Source: JBAXAM01 sp964213355 (GTDB lineage Bacteria > Pseudomonadota > Gammaproteobacteria > UBA9339). Taken from it: 64,000 bases of DNA. The stretch lies in the NCBI GenBank assembly GCA_964213355.1, contig CAXOVY010000002.1, positions 1 through 64,000 on the forward strand, written 5' to 3'. The position numbers and the translations under genes were made by a program. This document shows positions 8,517 to 17,328 of this stretch, piece by piece (positions within the stretch are counted from its first letter, which is position 1; every line of letters starts with the position of its first letter). The notes beneath the pieces are model-generated. The model was not told the origin of the DNA, made no database searches, and saw nothing but the letters and a program-made list of their open reading frames with translations.

Positions 8517-8906
8517 AACATCATCGCGATCTCTCTCAGCAGCGTAACGACTTAACTTCTTTCGCCGTAAATTTAATTTCAAACAAGCCCTCGACAATAT
8601 AGACCTACCAGCTTTTATCTTTCTTTTTTTGTAATATAACTCCGATAGCTCTGCTAAAGTGATCGCTGGTTTATTCTGAATAATTTTTTGTATAGTTTCA
8701 TACCCCATTTCATCAATCTTGCTCGGCCTTCCTTGGTTACCTTTTTTTGGCGATAAATCTCCATCTTCTCGATACTGTTTTACATAACGCTTTACGCTAT
8801 TCACGCTTACTTTAAAGCTTTTAGCAACTTTAGAGTAACTTGTATTCTCATCTTGATACGCCCAAACAATCTTTTTACGTAAATCTATTGAGTATGCTGC
8901 AGTCAT
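8487..8906 (-). CDS. IS630 transposase, helix-turn-helix part (first frame)
   Basis: 139 residues. It begins TAAYSIDLRKKIVWAYQDEN and has a helix-turn-helix (SYSKVAKSFKVSVNSVKRYV, about 24-43) and a second winged-helix half (PAITLAELSELYYKKRKIKA). In this frame it ends 12 codons after the run of eight A (8516-8509). A -1 slip there continues as KKKRQEYLEVI into the catalytic frame. This is typical of IS630 expression control; a frameshift mutation is the alternative. Confidence 0.88.
   Translation of the reverse strand: MTAAYSIDLRKKIVWAYQDENTSYSKVAKSFKVSVNSVKRYVKQYREDGDLSPKKGNQGRPSKIDEMGYETIQKIIQNKPAITLAELSELYYKKRKIKAGRSILSRACLKLNLRRKKLSRYAAERDRDDVKKNGKNILR
8509..8516 (-). promoter_or_regulatory. 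A8 slippery run for -1 frameshift in the IS630 transposase
   Basis: The minus strand reads GTT AAA AAA AAC GGC in frame 0 and GTT AAA AAA AAA CGG after a -1 slip. The second reading continues into the DDE domain with full family similarity. Either ribosomal -1 frameshifting or transcriptional slippage would work on eight A residues. Confidence 0.75.
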
Positions 8907-8974
8907 TTGCTCCTCTCATTCAGAAAATAACGAGAAGACTATAGCATGTCTCTGCAATTTAGGGAAGCGCTATA

Positions 8975-9881
8975 AACGCGCACTTGCTTCAGTTTGCCCA
9001 TACATTACGTATATCTTTAAATCTTTATTAACACTTTGCAGTTTAACCAAATCAAACTTAGATGTCTGTTCTCCAGCAAGAGTTATGTAATTAAGCTTCC
9101 TGAAACTATCACTCGTAAAATTGTTTTGTTTAAGCAGTATTTTTAAATATGAACCTATAGTGGAAAATCCAGTAATGTCTTCTTTTTCTAAGGTAGATAG
9201 TACCACTTGAGGAAACGTTCCTCCTTTACTTAAATATAATAATCCACCAACCATGGTATGTGTTAACAACAAGGAATTACCATACGAATAACTAAAAGGT
9301 AATGTTACTAAGACAGTATCACTGCTATTAAGAGTCAGATAACCCAATATCGATTCGGTATTTGCAATCAAATTTTCATGAGATAGCATAACTCCTTTCG
9401 ATTTGCTTGTTGTGCCGGAAGTATAAATAATCATTGCAAGACTTCCAGTAGAATATTGTATATCTAAACCGGAATAATCTAATTTACTCAATCCATTTAC
9501 ATTTATTACTATAGTACTGGTTTTCTTAGCTATATCACTCTTTTCAATACGTGAAGCAAGAATGTTTGAAGTTAATAAAATTGAAGGCTTGCAATCGTCT
9601 ACAATATCACTAATATTTTCTAAAGTTGATGATGTTGTAATAGTAACAACTGTTGCGCCCATATATAAAATTGCAAAATACGAAACTATATATTCAATTG
9701 AATTTTCCATATACAGAACTATTTTATCATCAACTTTAACACCTTCTTTAGTTAACTTAGCAATCATCAACTTTACATAATGGTATACCTCACTATATGT
9801 CCAATACTTATTGTAAAAAATATAATGCTTATTTGGATATTTTTTGTAACTAGTATAAAAATAATCAAACAAGTTATTCAT
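8975..9881 (-). pseudogene. AMP-dependent acyl ligase, N-terminal fragment
   Basis: 302 residues of an acyl-activating enzyme that would load an acid onto CoA or an ACP. The adenylation signature LAMIIYTSGTTSKSKGVML is near residue 150, and YVMYGQTEASAR lies at the end, just before the IS630 insertion. The start MNNLFDYFYTSYKKYPNKHY follows the PP-loop gene by 35 bp. Gene order suggests it activates the starter for the ACP at 11264. Two insertions (IS630 at 7939-8972 and IS21-A at 7624) make it inactive as it stands. Confidence 0.93.
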
Positions 9882-9916
9882 CCCTTTAAACTCCTCGTCT
9901 CAAAATAACTTTATTT

Positions 9917-10918
9917 TTAAAAAATTATGGCTTCGCCTTCATCAATACGATTTAATTTTTTCTCAACATACTCTATAAGCTGAGCGTCTTCGTCTTGGAC
10001 AATTCTACTTAAAGCCTCTTCTCTATCCATCAAATTATTTCTAACTAGATATGCTAGTTCTAACGCATATGGGTGAAACTCATACTTTTTTTTGTGCCTA
10101 TGAATGGCATATGCATTAAGCAAACAGTTTGTACTATTTCCATCAGTATTATTAGGTTTTTTCCATCCAATACTATGAATTTTATCAATTACTTGTTTTT
10201 CGCTATAATTATCATTGGAAAACGGATAAAACAGGGAAGGTATATTATCTTTGCACTTATCCAAAACATCATCAGCTAACAAAATCGAGTTATAACTTTC
10301 TCCAAATTCTTTAATAATATTACCTTTCATTCTTGCGAAATTGGACTTAACAATTTTATAATCCAGCTTGACAACTTTCTTATTCATGTTTATCTGTCCA
10401 GGTGTCCAGCCAAATGCGATAAGTGGAATTTCTCGTAATATCGCTTCCTTATACACATTCATTTTTACCAAACCGATACAATATGTACAAATTGCACTGG
10501 CACGCTCAAGAGATTTTTTGGGTAATAATTCATCTTTATCTGCGTATTTAAAAATTGAATTCAGTTTTTTTATGGATGGAGAAATAATCAAGTTATTAAC
10601 ACTAAGATTTGAACAAACATTTTTTATGTTTTTGTATGTTTCATCTGCTAAAAAACCATTATCAAATGTAACGGCTAAAACATTTAAATTGTACTTTTCT
10701 TTTAATAGGCATAAGGTATACGTACTATCTTTTCCTCCGCTATAAGCTAATATTATATCGTGCTCAGTTCCTCTTTTGTATTTGCTTAAATCTATTTCGT
10801 ATGACTCATTACAACTTATTGTTTGAGGTTGAGATACACAATAATTACACAAACCATCATCGTTTATCGTAACAGAGAAGATATTTTCTGATAAAATGCA
10901 TTTAGAACAGTATTTCAC
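9917..10918 (-). CDS. PP-loop ATPase with N-terminal zinc ribbon (amidotransferase-like)
   Basis: A PP-loop adenine-nucleotide alpha-hydrolase. Counted from the longer start at 10939, a Cys4 zinc ribbon (YCSKC at 10-14 and CNYC at 31-34) precedes the ATP-binding loop SGGKDS (67-72). Further features are CTYCIGLVK and a C-terminal TDGNSTNCLLNAYA. The layout resembles WbpG/PseA-type N-acetyl-sugar amidotransferases, which add an amidine, but the substrate here is unknown. The start is set at a GTG (10918) because GGGGGT lies seven bases upstream; ATG at 10939 is possible. It lies between an ACP gene and an acyl ligase in a biosynthetic operon, so it may amidate, thiolate or adenylate the product. 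Confidence 0.8.
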   Translation of the reverse strand: MKYCSKCILSENIFSVTINDDGLCNYCVSQPQTISCNESYEIDLSKYKRGTEHDIILAYSGGKDSTYTLCLLKEKYNLNVLAVTFDNGFLADETYKNIKNVCSNLSVNNLIISPSIKKLNSIFKYADKDELLPKKSLERASAICTYCIGLVKMNVYKEAILREIPLIAFGWTPGQINMNKKVVKLDYKIVKSNFARMKGNIIKEFGESYNSILLADDVLDKCKDNIPSLFYPFSNDNYSEKQVIDKIHSIGWKKPNNTDGNSTNCLLNAYAIHRHKKKYEFHPYALELAYLVRNNLMDREEALSRIVQDEDAQLIEYVEKKLNRIDEGEAIIF

Positions 10919-10976
10919 TTTATACCCCCATAAATACAATTATTTATTTGGCTTTAAAAATAACTTTCACTAGAAG

Positions 10977-11264
10977 TTATGTGCTACATTTTTTTAATAA
11001 AAACTTTGTAACACAATCAACCGAACCTAAATTCTCAGGAATAATCTCTTCATCTGAAACTGAAATTCCATATTCACGTTGGAGATATGCGACCAACTCC
11101 ATTATACCCATTGAATCCAATACGCCAATTTCAAGAAATGATGTATTGTCAAGCAGTTCATTCTCCCTATAACCAAATAAAAAATTTTCGAGTATATAGC
11201 TACGAATCTCGCTCTTTATTTTTTGTATATCTACCGACATTAGTTTTAGCCTATTATTTTCCAT
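10977..11264 (-). CDS. Acyl carrier protein of the KS/CLF cluster
   Basis: 95 residues with a phosphopantetheine site in FLEIGVLDSMGIMELVAYLQ (Ser about residue 51), matching free-standing ACPs. Its start overlaps the end of the KS-like gene (11254), so the two are translationally linked; an internal start at MSVDIQ is possible. It likely carries the chain built by the neighbouring KS pair or loaded by the ligase. It is distinct in sequence from the ACP at 20176 that belongs to the beta-branching cassette. Confidence 0.9.
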   Translation of the reverse strand: MENNRLKLMSVDIQKIKSEIRSYILENFLFGYRENELLDNTSFLEIGVLDSMGIMELVAYLQREYGISVSDEEIIPENLGSVDCVTKFLLKKCST

Positions 11265-12354
11265 GTTTTAAACATATCACAACAGCATTCGCAAAATCAC
11301 CATATCCTATTATTAATGCAATACTACCTTTTTCTATCATGATATTTTCGTAAACTAAGTGTTTTGAGTCAACCATATCTGACACGGCAAATAAATTACT
11401 GGGTAAACAATAACTAGACATCCTGCTCAACATAGCCATGGATAAAAGCGGAAAGGGAGCATGGCACTCACCGGTATAACTTTTCATCAAGAAAGTAGGC
11501 ACTGGCCTATTGAATATACTTACAACTCCCCTGCTTTCTTTTTTGTAAAATTCACTTGGCGAACTGGAATTTGATATTATAAAAGAAACATCTTTTTCAT
11601 TGATATTACTTTCTTTAATCGCATTAGATAATGCTATTCCGACGGCAATATCTGTTTCAGGGCCAACTCCCAAACCAATACCTAATACCTCAAATAACAC
11701 ATTATTCTGATTAACATCTTCTCCTAACTGTACTTTTACACTTGCTGCCGCTTCGCTATATTTGATATCTTGAAAAACGCCCTCAGACGGGAATCTCTTT
11801 TTTTGCTCAACAGTATCAGTAATAACATCAAATGCACTAACCACCATTTCATTTGCCATTCCATCTCTTATACATTTAACAGCTTGCCAAAGGCCTGTTA
11901 ATGATGCATCGGAGGCACCAACATAATGATTGGTAATTCCTTTTATACCACATTCGATTGTTGCTTGGGAATTTGGTATATTACATATAGACTGTACAAA
12001 GTCCTTAGGGCTTGCATATTGCGGTTCTTCAAATGTCTTTAATTGTTCTAAGTATTTGGACTTTGATATAGGGCAACCATTTTTAGATGCAGTAATTAAC
12101 CCTATTAGGTCATTACCATACATTGATTTTTCTTTCAAAAGCTGAGCAGTTGTATGAATACATAATTGACTGCAAATATCTATTCTAGTCTTTACATCGT
12201 AATGATAATCGTAAAAATTAAAGTCTGAAATATGATTGAATTTTCCTGTTTGTAGATGTTTCTTTTCGATAATTAAATTATTAAAAATAGAATTTATATC
12301 ATTCCCAAAAGGAGATACAGCTTCTACATCAGATATTACAATTCTTTTTTTCAT
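11254..12354 (-). CDS. Degenerate ketosynthase-like protein (chain-length-factor-like)
   Basis: About 366 residues of the thiolase/ketosynthase fold. All three catalytic positions are lost: the active Cys region reads YVGASDASL (Ser for Cys), the first His region reads ISNSSSPSEF, and the second reads MKSYTGECHAPFPL. This pattern, plus an intact KS directly upstream, suggests a KS-beta or chain-length-factor role in a heterodimer. The start is placed at MKKRIVISD (12354) because AGAGGTG precedes it; this overlaps the upstream KS by 26 bp. It could instead be a pseudo-enzyme. Confidence 0.85.
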   Translation of the reverse strand: MKKRIVISDVEAVSPFGNDINSIFNNLIIEKKHLQTGKFNHISDFNFYDYHYDVKTRIDICSQLCIHTTAQLLKEKSMYGNDLIGLITASKNGCPISKSKYLEQLKTFEEPQYASPKDFVQSICNIPNSQATIECGIKGITNHYVGASDASLTGLWQAVKCIRDGMANEMVVSAFDVITDTVEQKKRFPSEGVFQDIKYSEAAASVKVQLGEDVNQNNVLFEVLGIGLGVGPETDIAVGIALSNAIKESNINEKDVSFIISNSSSPSEFYKKESRGVVSIFNRPVPTFLMKSYTGECHAPFPLLSMAMLSRMSSYCLPSNLFAVSDMVDSKHLVYENIMIEKGSIALIIGYGDFANAVVICLKHGK

Positions 12355-13447
12355 AACCCGCACCTCTTTCCAAGAGTATACATACATTGGCACCCCCAAA
12401 ACCAATCGAGTTAGAAATCGCGTATTTTAAGTCACAATCAATACTTTTTTCAAAGCAATAGTTCAAATCACATTCTACATCGTTACCTGAAAAGTTAGCT
12501 GTCGGGTGAAGCTTGTCTTTATTCATTTGCATAACAGTAATCACTACTTCTATAATACCAGCAGCTCCTAATGTATGTCCAATAAGTGATTTTGATGAAT
12601 TGATAAACAAGTTATGAGCATGATCCATAAAAACTTCTTTTATGGCTTTCGTTTCTAATACATCATTCAATTTAGTTCCTGAACCATGGGAATTAATATA
12701 CTTAATTTCATTCACAGATATATTTGACATCTTAATTGAATTTTTCATTGCTTTTATTAATGATGCCCCAGACGGGTCTGGCATTGTAACATTATAAGCA
12801 TCACTGCTTATACCGTATCCAATAATACTTGCAAACACATTGGCTGACCTTTTTTCCACACTAGCAGAACTTTCAATAATTAGTACACCAATACCATCCG
12901 CTAAATCTGTACCAGTTCTTCCGGAAGAAAATGGCGCAATTTTATCTTTCGATATAGCTCCTATTCTCTTCATTCCATTTTTAGGAATTTCCGACTCTAT
13001 GTCATATCCAATCACAATCACAATATCGGTCTTATTATCATCAATTATTTGGCATGCTGTAACAATAGCGCTTGCTCCAGATGAACAAGCAGTAGAATTG
13101 CATAAAATCATCCCATTAACAGGGTAGTCCTTCTTCAAAGAAACGATAATATAATTCCCATCATGACTAATTGAACTGCCATCATTTATTTCCCAAAACC
13201 TGTTCTCGAAAAAATTAGACGCAATTATTAAGCTTTGTGTCCCTCCTGAATTGATATCAAATCCTGCGTTTTTTATTGCACGGTCTATTGTTTTCTGAAT
13301 GCATTTATAAACGTGCTGGATATCACTGTTATCTACACAGTTTGTCCAGCCACGATTTATTGACTCTGTATATCCAGTAGATCTTTCGCAATCAAAATCA
13401 CACTCTGTCCCCGCAACTGTATGCATCGCATACCCTGTTATATGCAT
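12329..13447 (-). CDS. Beta-ketoacyl synthase (KS-alpha-like)
   Basis: A FabF-type ketosynthase with the full Cys-His-His set: NSTACSSGAS, YINSHGSGTKLND and KSLIGHTLGAAG. The length from the likely start (MHITGYAMHTVAG, 13447) is about 372 residues. An earlier in-frame ATG at 13501 would add 18 residues unlike the family. It pairs with the degenerate KS-like protein downstream as a type II KS/CLF couple. It should extend an acyl chain on an ACP by decarboxylative Claisen condensation. Product and chain length cannot be told from sequence. Confidence 0.88.
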   Translation of the reverse strand: MHITGYAMHTVAGTECDFDCERSTGYTESINRGWTNCVDNSDIQHVYKCIQKTIDRAIKNAGFDINSGGTQSLIIASNFFENRFWEINDGSSISHDGNYIIVSLKKDYPVNGMILCNSTACSSGASAIVTACQIIDDNKTDIVIVIGYDIESEIPKNGMKRIGAISKDKIAPFSSGRTGTDLADGIGVLIIESSASVEKRSANVFASIIGYGISSDAYNVTMPDPSGASLIKAMKNSIKMSNISVNEIKYINSHGSGTKLNDVLETKAIKEVFMDHAHNLFINSSKSLIGHTLGAAGIIEVVITVMQMNKDKLHPTANFSGNDVECDLNYCFEKSIDCDLKYAISNSIGFGGANVCILLERGAGYEKKNCNI

Positions 13448-13520
13448 AAAACTACCCAGAATATCTTTAAAAAGGCTAGTAGACACATGGAAGAAAAACA
13501 ATAAGGTTATTATGAATTAA

Positions 13521-13655
13521 AAAATAGTATTAATCTATGATAAAAAATTTAAAGACGAAAAAGATGCATTTCTAGGAAAAGATTATCTTAAACCGTCTAA
13601 TTTACGTGAAGAATTCGCTATTGTACGTAAAAAGATGGTAACTATATGCAATTAA
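13521..13655 (+). pseudogene. Possible short coding remnant in the KS-methyltransferase gap
   Basis: A 44-codon open frame reads KIVLIYDKKFKDEKDAFLGK and on to KMVTICN before a stop. It has no start codon near its beginning but is protein-like in composition. It is the only plus-strand coding signal in the minus-strand cluster. I do not recognise the family; it may be the tail of a lost gene or chance. Confidence 0.3.
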
Positions 13656-13659
13656 ATTA

Positions 13660-14310
13660 TTATTTTTCTAATATGGGAATAAGAAAATCGTTTGACTTCA
13701 AGGTCCATTCTTTGGGTAATTTTTCTATAAAAAAAGGACAGAACGTACTTTTTTTAAAAAAAGATTTTAAAACTTTTTCCCGAAAAGAACTTAGCGTCTT
13801 ACCATTCCAAAAAAAAGAAAAACGTCCATCCTCAACAAGCGATTCTTTACAAACAATAGACACAAAGTTGTAAAAATCTTGATCGTCACACCCATCTGGA
13901 GGCCAACCATCATACATAATGATATCGTATTCTTTGAGTTGCCGTATCGCTTTCTGCCAAGGTTGATCAATTATATTAATTTTAATGTTTTTATTTCTTG
14001 CCCATTCTTTAGCATAAGCAACAACTTTTGGGTGTGGTTCAATTACAGTATAAGAATCAATATTTAGATCCACTATTTCTTTAGCAAAAACACCAGCTCC
14101 AAAACCAATCTCAAGAACATTTGTTTTTGTTTTATCTTTTGTTAGTAAAAGCGCATGCTCTCTCATCAACAATTTTTCGCAAAAAAACATGATATATGTA
14201 GTACCAATCTTCAATCCTATTTTATCCATGATGATTGGTTGCGAGATTATATCTTTTATATGTTTAAAATGAATATCTGAAAATATATTTTTTTCTTTAT
14301 AAGATTGCAA
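13660..14310 (-). CDS. SAM-dependent methyltransferase (GAMT/RMT2-like)
   Basis: 216 residues of a class I methyltransferase. Motif I is VLEIGFGAGVFA (about 65-76), followed by an acidic ribose-binding position in YTVIEPHPKVVAYAKEWA and the motif IIMYDGWPPDGCDDQDFYNF. This layout resembles guanidinoacetate or arginine N-methyltransferases. In the cluster it could methylate a nitrogen of the product; the neighbouring PP-loop enzyme could supply an amidine or amide. Substrate is inference. It sits 17 bp after the MATE gene on the same strand. Confidence 0.8.
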   Translation of the reverse strand: MQSYKEKNIFSDIHFKHIKDIISQPIIMDKIGLKIGTTYIMFFCEKLLMREHALLLTKDKTKTNVLEIGFGAGVFAKEIVDLNIDSYTVIEPHPKVVAYAKEWARNKNIKINIIDQPWQKAIRQLKEYDIIMYDGWPPDGCDDQDFYNFVSIVCKESLVEDGRFSFFWNGKTLSSFREKVLKSFFKKSTFCPFFIEKLPKEWTLKSNDFLIPILEK

Positions 14311-14327
14311 GATTAATTCGCCTTAAT

Positions 14328-15728
14328 TTAATGAAAATGCTCTGCTAAATAAGTAGTATCTGATAATCGATGAAATCTGCGCAGTAAAATTATCGATCCA
14401 ACACCATAACCAATAATAAATCCCCACGGCATCCCCAAAGCACCAAAGTGCATAATAAAAGCCAAAAAATAACTGACTGGCAAGCTTAAAACACATCCCA
14501 AGCCTACAAAAATAAGCATTGGATTAACCGTATCGCGCAAACCGCGTAATGAACACACAGTTATAAAACGTGGAAAATCGAAGATGTTCAAAATCCCGGC
14601 CAACATTAACAAAGACACAGCTAGTTTTAGTGTGGCATTAGCCATAGGTGATGAAAAATCCAGGTAAAAATTAACTAAGTATTTATAAGTAAGAGCATAA
14701 ATAATGAGAACCAACAAAGCCGCTATGACACCAATCATTGTAGCTGCATAACCCAAATTACGAATTGAACCATACTGTTTTGCGCCAAGTTCTTGACTAA
14801 TTAATACCGTAACTGCCTGACCAATTCCTTGGGTTATCATAAATGCCATAATGTTTAACTGTATGGCTATATTTTGTGCCGCTAATGCAATCTCCCCAAG
14901 CCAACCATACAAGATAATAGCTATGGCAAAAATCATTAACTCGCCAGCAGTCATTACTGCAATTGGCCAGCCAATTTTTATAATTTCTCTTAAGTAAATA
15001 AAATTATCTTTTTTAAAGAAGTCGAATAATCGATATGGCTGATACGTAACATTAAAAAATAAATTCGCTAGAATTATGATAAACATTATAGCATTCGTAG
15101 CAGCGCTGGCATATCCCATACCGCTAATACCTAATGCTTGTATACCCAAATGACCAAAAATAAACACATAGCCTAAAGACATAACCAATAAAGCAGATAG
15201 TGTAGTAACCATTAAAGACATTTTCTGTTTGCCCACACTTATGAAAAACTGCGTAAAACAAGCGTCGAATAAGCTTAGAATTATACCCCATGAATTCGCC
15301 TGATAATAATCTTGAGTTAGCATTGATAAATGATAGTCTTGACCAAAAAATATCAAAACTGCACCAATATGCCGTAAAAATATCGTGGTTGGCAAACCGA
15401 TAATTACCCCTAAAAACATACTTTGGCGCATAACTTTGCCAATTTCAGCATATTGCTTTGCTCCGTACTGATGTCCAGCAAGGGCGCCAACAGCACAAAA
15501 GAATGCCCATAATGGCACCATAACCGACAACATTACCGAATTAATCAAAGCACCTGCAGCAAGCTCAGCATGTCCAAGCCTAGCAATCATTATCATGCTA
15601 ATGAATCCACCCATATTGGCGTTTATACATGATATAACAATTGGCAGAGACAAATGAAAAGTTTTGTGCGTAGCCGCTTTAAAATCGGCAGAATGCGAGG
15701 AACGTAACCAAGCAATTATTCTTGTCAT
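14328..15728 (-). CDS. MATE-family multidrug or metabolite exporter
   Basis: 466 residues with about 12 membrane helices in two similar halves, as in NorM-type MATE proteins. These carriers export cationic or small organic molecules with Na+ or H+. Location between the beta-branching cassette and the KS/CLF genes, on the same strand, suggests it exports the product or an intermediate. No frameshift is seen. The start MTRIIAWLRSS is the first plausible ATG. Confidence 0.92.
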   Translation of the reverse strand: MTRIIAWLRSSHSADFKAATHKTFHLSLPIVISCINANMGGFISMIMIARLGHAELAAGALINSVMLSVMVPLWAFFCAVGALAGHQYGAKQYAEIGKVMRQSMFLGVIIGLPTTIFLRHIGAVLIFFGQDYHLSMLTQDYYQANSWGIILSLFDACFTQFFISVGKQKMSLMVTTLSALLVMSLGYVFIFGHLGIQALGISGMGYASAATNAIMFIIILANLFFNVTYQPYRLFDFFKKDNFIYLREIIKIGWPIAVMTAGELMIFAIAIILYGWLGEIALAAQNIAIQLNIMAFMITQGIGQAVTVLISQELGAKQYGSIRNLGYAATMIGVIAALLVLIIYALTYKYLVNFYLDFSSPMANATLKLAVSLLMLAGILNIFDFPRFITVCSLRGLRDTVNPMLIFVGLGCVLSLPVSYFLAFIMHFGALGMPWGFIIGYGVGSIILLRRFHRLSDTTYLAEHFH

Positions 15729-15824
15729 AATATTATTCTACGTATCAACCTATTGAATATAGGTAGATTGACTAAGTATGCGCGACATTAAGTCAGATTG
15801 ATTTACTTGTCAAACACTTTAAGA

Positions 15825-16562
15825 CTAATACAATTTGTTGATACGCTCTCTCACTTCTGGCTGGCTAAAGGTTATTTTATGCATAGCTAACTCTGCCTCT
15901 ATAATCTTAGGAAGTTCTTTCTGTATTTTTCTGTTTAAAAATTTTTTTAAAGTCATAAGAGATAGACGGGGCTTATCTGCAAGTTTTACCGCAAGCTTTC
16001 TGGCAAGAAGAAGTACTTCTTGCTTTTTAACAATTCGTAGGGGAGCGCCCATTTCTTTTAATTCCTTTCCATAATAAGTAGCTGCGCTCATTAACATTTC
16101 TCTGCCCAGTACTTCTCCAAATTTGGTCGGAATAATAAGATTGGCTCCCATACCTGGAGTAAAACCATATTTCATAAAGTTAGCACTATATATACTCTCT
16201 TCGCTGAGAATAAGTACATCAGCATAACTTCCAAAAGCAAGACCTCCACCTAAAGAATGACCTTGCATAGCCGAGATCACAGGTATTTCACATCTAAGCA
16301 AAAGATCGTAAAAATTTAAGTCAGTAAACTGCGTGGCTCCAGAATTAATTTTTAATAATTCTTCTTTGGTCCCACCACAACAAAAATAATTATCATATCC
16401 ATGCACTATTACCACTTTAATATCTTGATCTTTTTGAATATCCTCAAATACTGATATAATTTCTGTGATGAACTTATGTGAAAATGTGTTTTTGGATTCC
16501 CTGTCTTCTAATATCACTGTCGCTACTGCTCCATCTTTCGATAAGTGAATTACTTCATTCAT
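15825..16562 (-). CDS. Enoyl-CoA hydratase-like decarboxylase ECH2 (PksI-like)
   Basis: 245 residues of the crotonase fold. The oxyanion-hole segments are NYFCCGGTKEELL and GHSLGGGLAFGSYADV, and FMKYGFTPGMGANL is characteristic of the second ECH (decarboxylase) of HMGS cassettes. In known systems it decarboxylates the 3-methylglutaconyl-ACP intermediate to give a beta-methyl branch. The start codon overlaps the end of the ECH1 gene by four bases. It is downstream of ECH1 as in pks/bae-type clusters. Confidence 0.9.
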   Translation of the reverse strand: MNEVIHLSKDGAVATVILEDRESKNTFSHKFITEIISVFEDIQKDQDIKVVIVHGYDNYFCCGGTKEELLKINSGATQFTDLNFYDLLLRCEIPVISAMQGHSLGGGLAFGSYADVLILSEESIYSANFMKYGFTPGMGANLIIPTKFGEVLGREMLMSAATYYGKELKEMGAPLRIVKKQEVLLLARKLAVKLADKPRLSLMTLKKFLNRKIQKELPKIIEAELAMHKITFSQPEVRERINKLY

Positions 16563-17326
16563 GATGCTTTCCTCTTCTCCCAGGGAAAAATCCCTTGGTT
16601 TATGAAACTATGAATATTCTCCATAGTCCTTGGTTCTTTCATTAATCTAGTAATTTCGGTTACTGCAGTCTGTTCCATCTCTCCCTTTATTATCCAAAGT
16701 TTGCGAAAGTACTGTTTTAAATCATGGATTGTTTTTTCTTCTAGCCTAGATACACGAAGATAGAGTTTCCGTAGGGCCTCATCAAGATTCTCGTTTACCT
16801 CATCTACTAAATGGTCTTTGCAGGCTTGTTCTGCTGATACTATGTTAGTAGTCAACACCATTCGGTACGCTATTTGAAACCCCACCCGCCTTATTAAATA
16901 TGGCAATACACATGCTGGCAACAATCCCCATAAAGCTTCAGATAAACTAAATTGACTACGAGAGGTTGCAATCGCATAGTCACTACTAGCAACAAACCCT
17001 ACGCCTCCTGCCACTACCTGTCCATCTACTTTAGATACTATTATTTTAGGTAAAAGACTTATACGCTTTAAAGTTTCCATATATTGGGAAAACGAAGAGG
17101 TGTCAACCACCTCTTTATTAGTTATTTCTTTAAAATCCATACCAGTGCAAAATAAACCCTCTTTTCCTTCTATCGCTATTATTTTTATCGCCGGGTTTTT
17201 TTCAGCAATTGCTAAAGCTTCGTTTAGTTCCATCATTAAGATTTCGTTGATACTATTTCCATCTAAAATTCGATTTATAGTAATGGTAAAAATACCTGAG
17301 TTTTCTTTAATTAAGATCGTTTTCAT
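16559..17326 (-). CDS. Enoyl-CoA hydratase-like dehydratase ECH1 (PksH-like)
   Basis: About 255 residues of the crotonase fold. GLFCTGMDFKEIT and DGQVVAGGVGFVASSDYAIA hold the oxyanion hole; the phrase FCTGMDF is typical of the first ECH in beta-branching cassettes. It would dehydrate the HMG-ACP made by the preceding HMG synthase. The ATG at 17326 is chosen because GGAGTTAAG lies just before it, two bases after the HMGS stop; the ATG at 17338 lacks this. Confidence 0.9.
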   Translation of the reverse strand: MKTILIKENSGIFTITINRILDGNSINEILMMELNEALAIAEKNPAIKIIAIEGKEGLFCTGMDFKEITNKEVVDTSSFSQYMETLKRISLLPKIIVSKVDGQVVAGGVGFVASSDYAIATSRSQFSLSEALWGLLPACVLPYLIRRVGFQIAYRMVLTTNIVSAEQACKDHLVDEVNENLDEALRKLYLRVSRLEEKTIHDLKQYFRKLWIIKGEMEQTAVTEITRLMKEPRTMENIHSFINQGIFPWEKRKAS

Positions 17327-17328
17327 TC

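Larger units (their letters stand above)
7939..8972 (-). mobile_element. IS630-family element inserted in the acyl-ligase gene
   Basis: The element is 1034 bp with perfect inverted ends (TATAGCGCTTCCCTAAATT at 7937-7955 against 8956-8974, counting the duplicated TA). A TA target duplication lies at 7937-7938 and 8973-8974, as expected for IS630/Tc1-mariner. It carries a two-frame transposase joined by an A8 slippage site. Removing it with one TA restores GQTEASARLTYLEPNML in the ligase. Confidence 0.95.
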
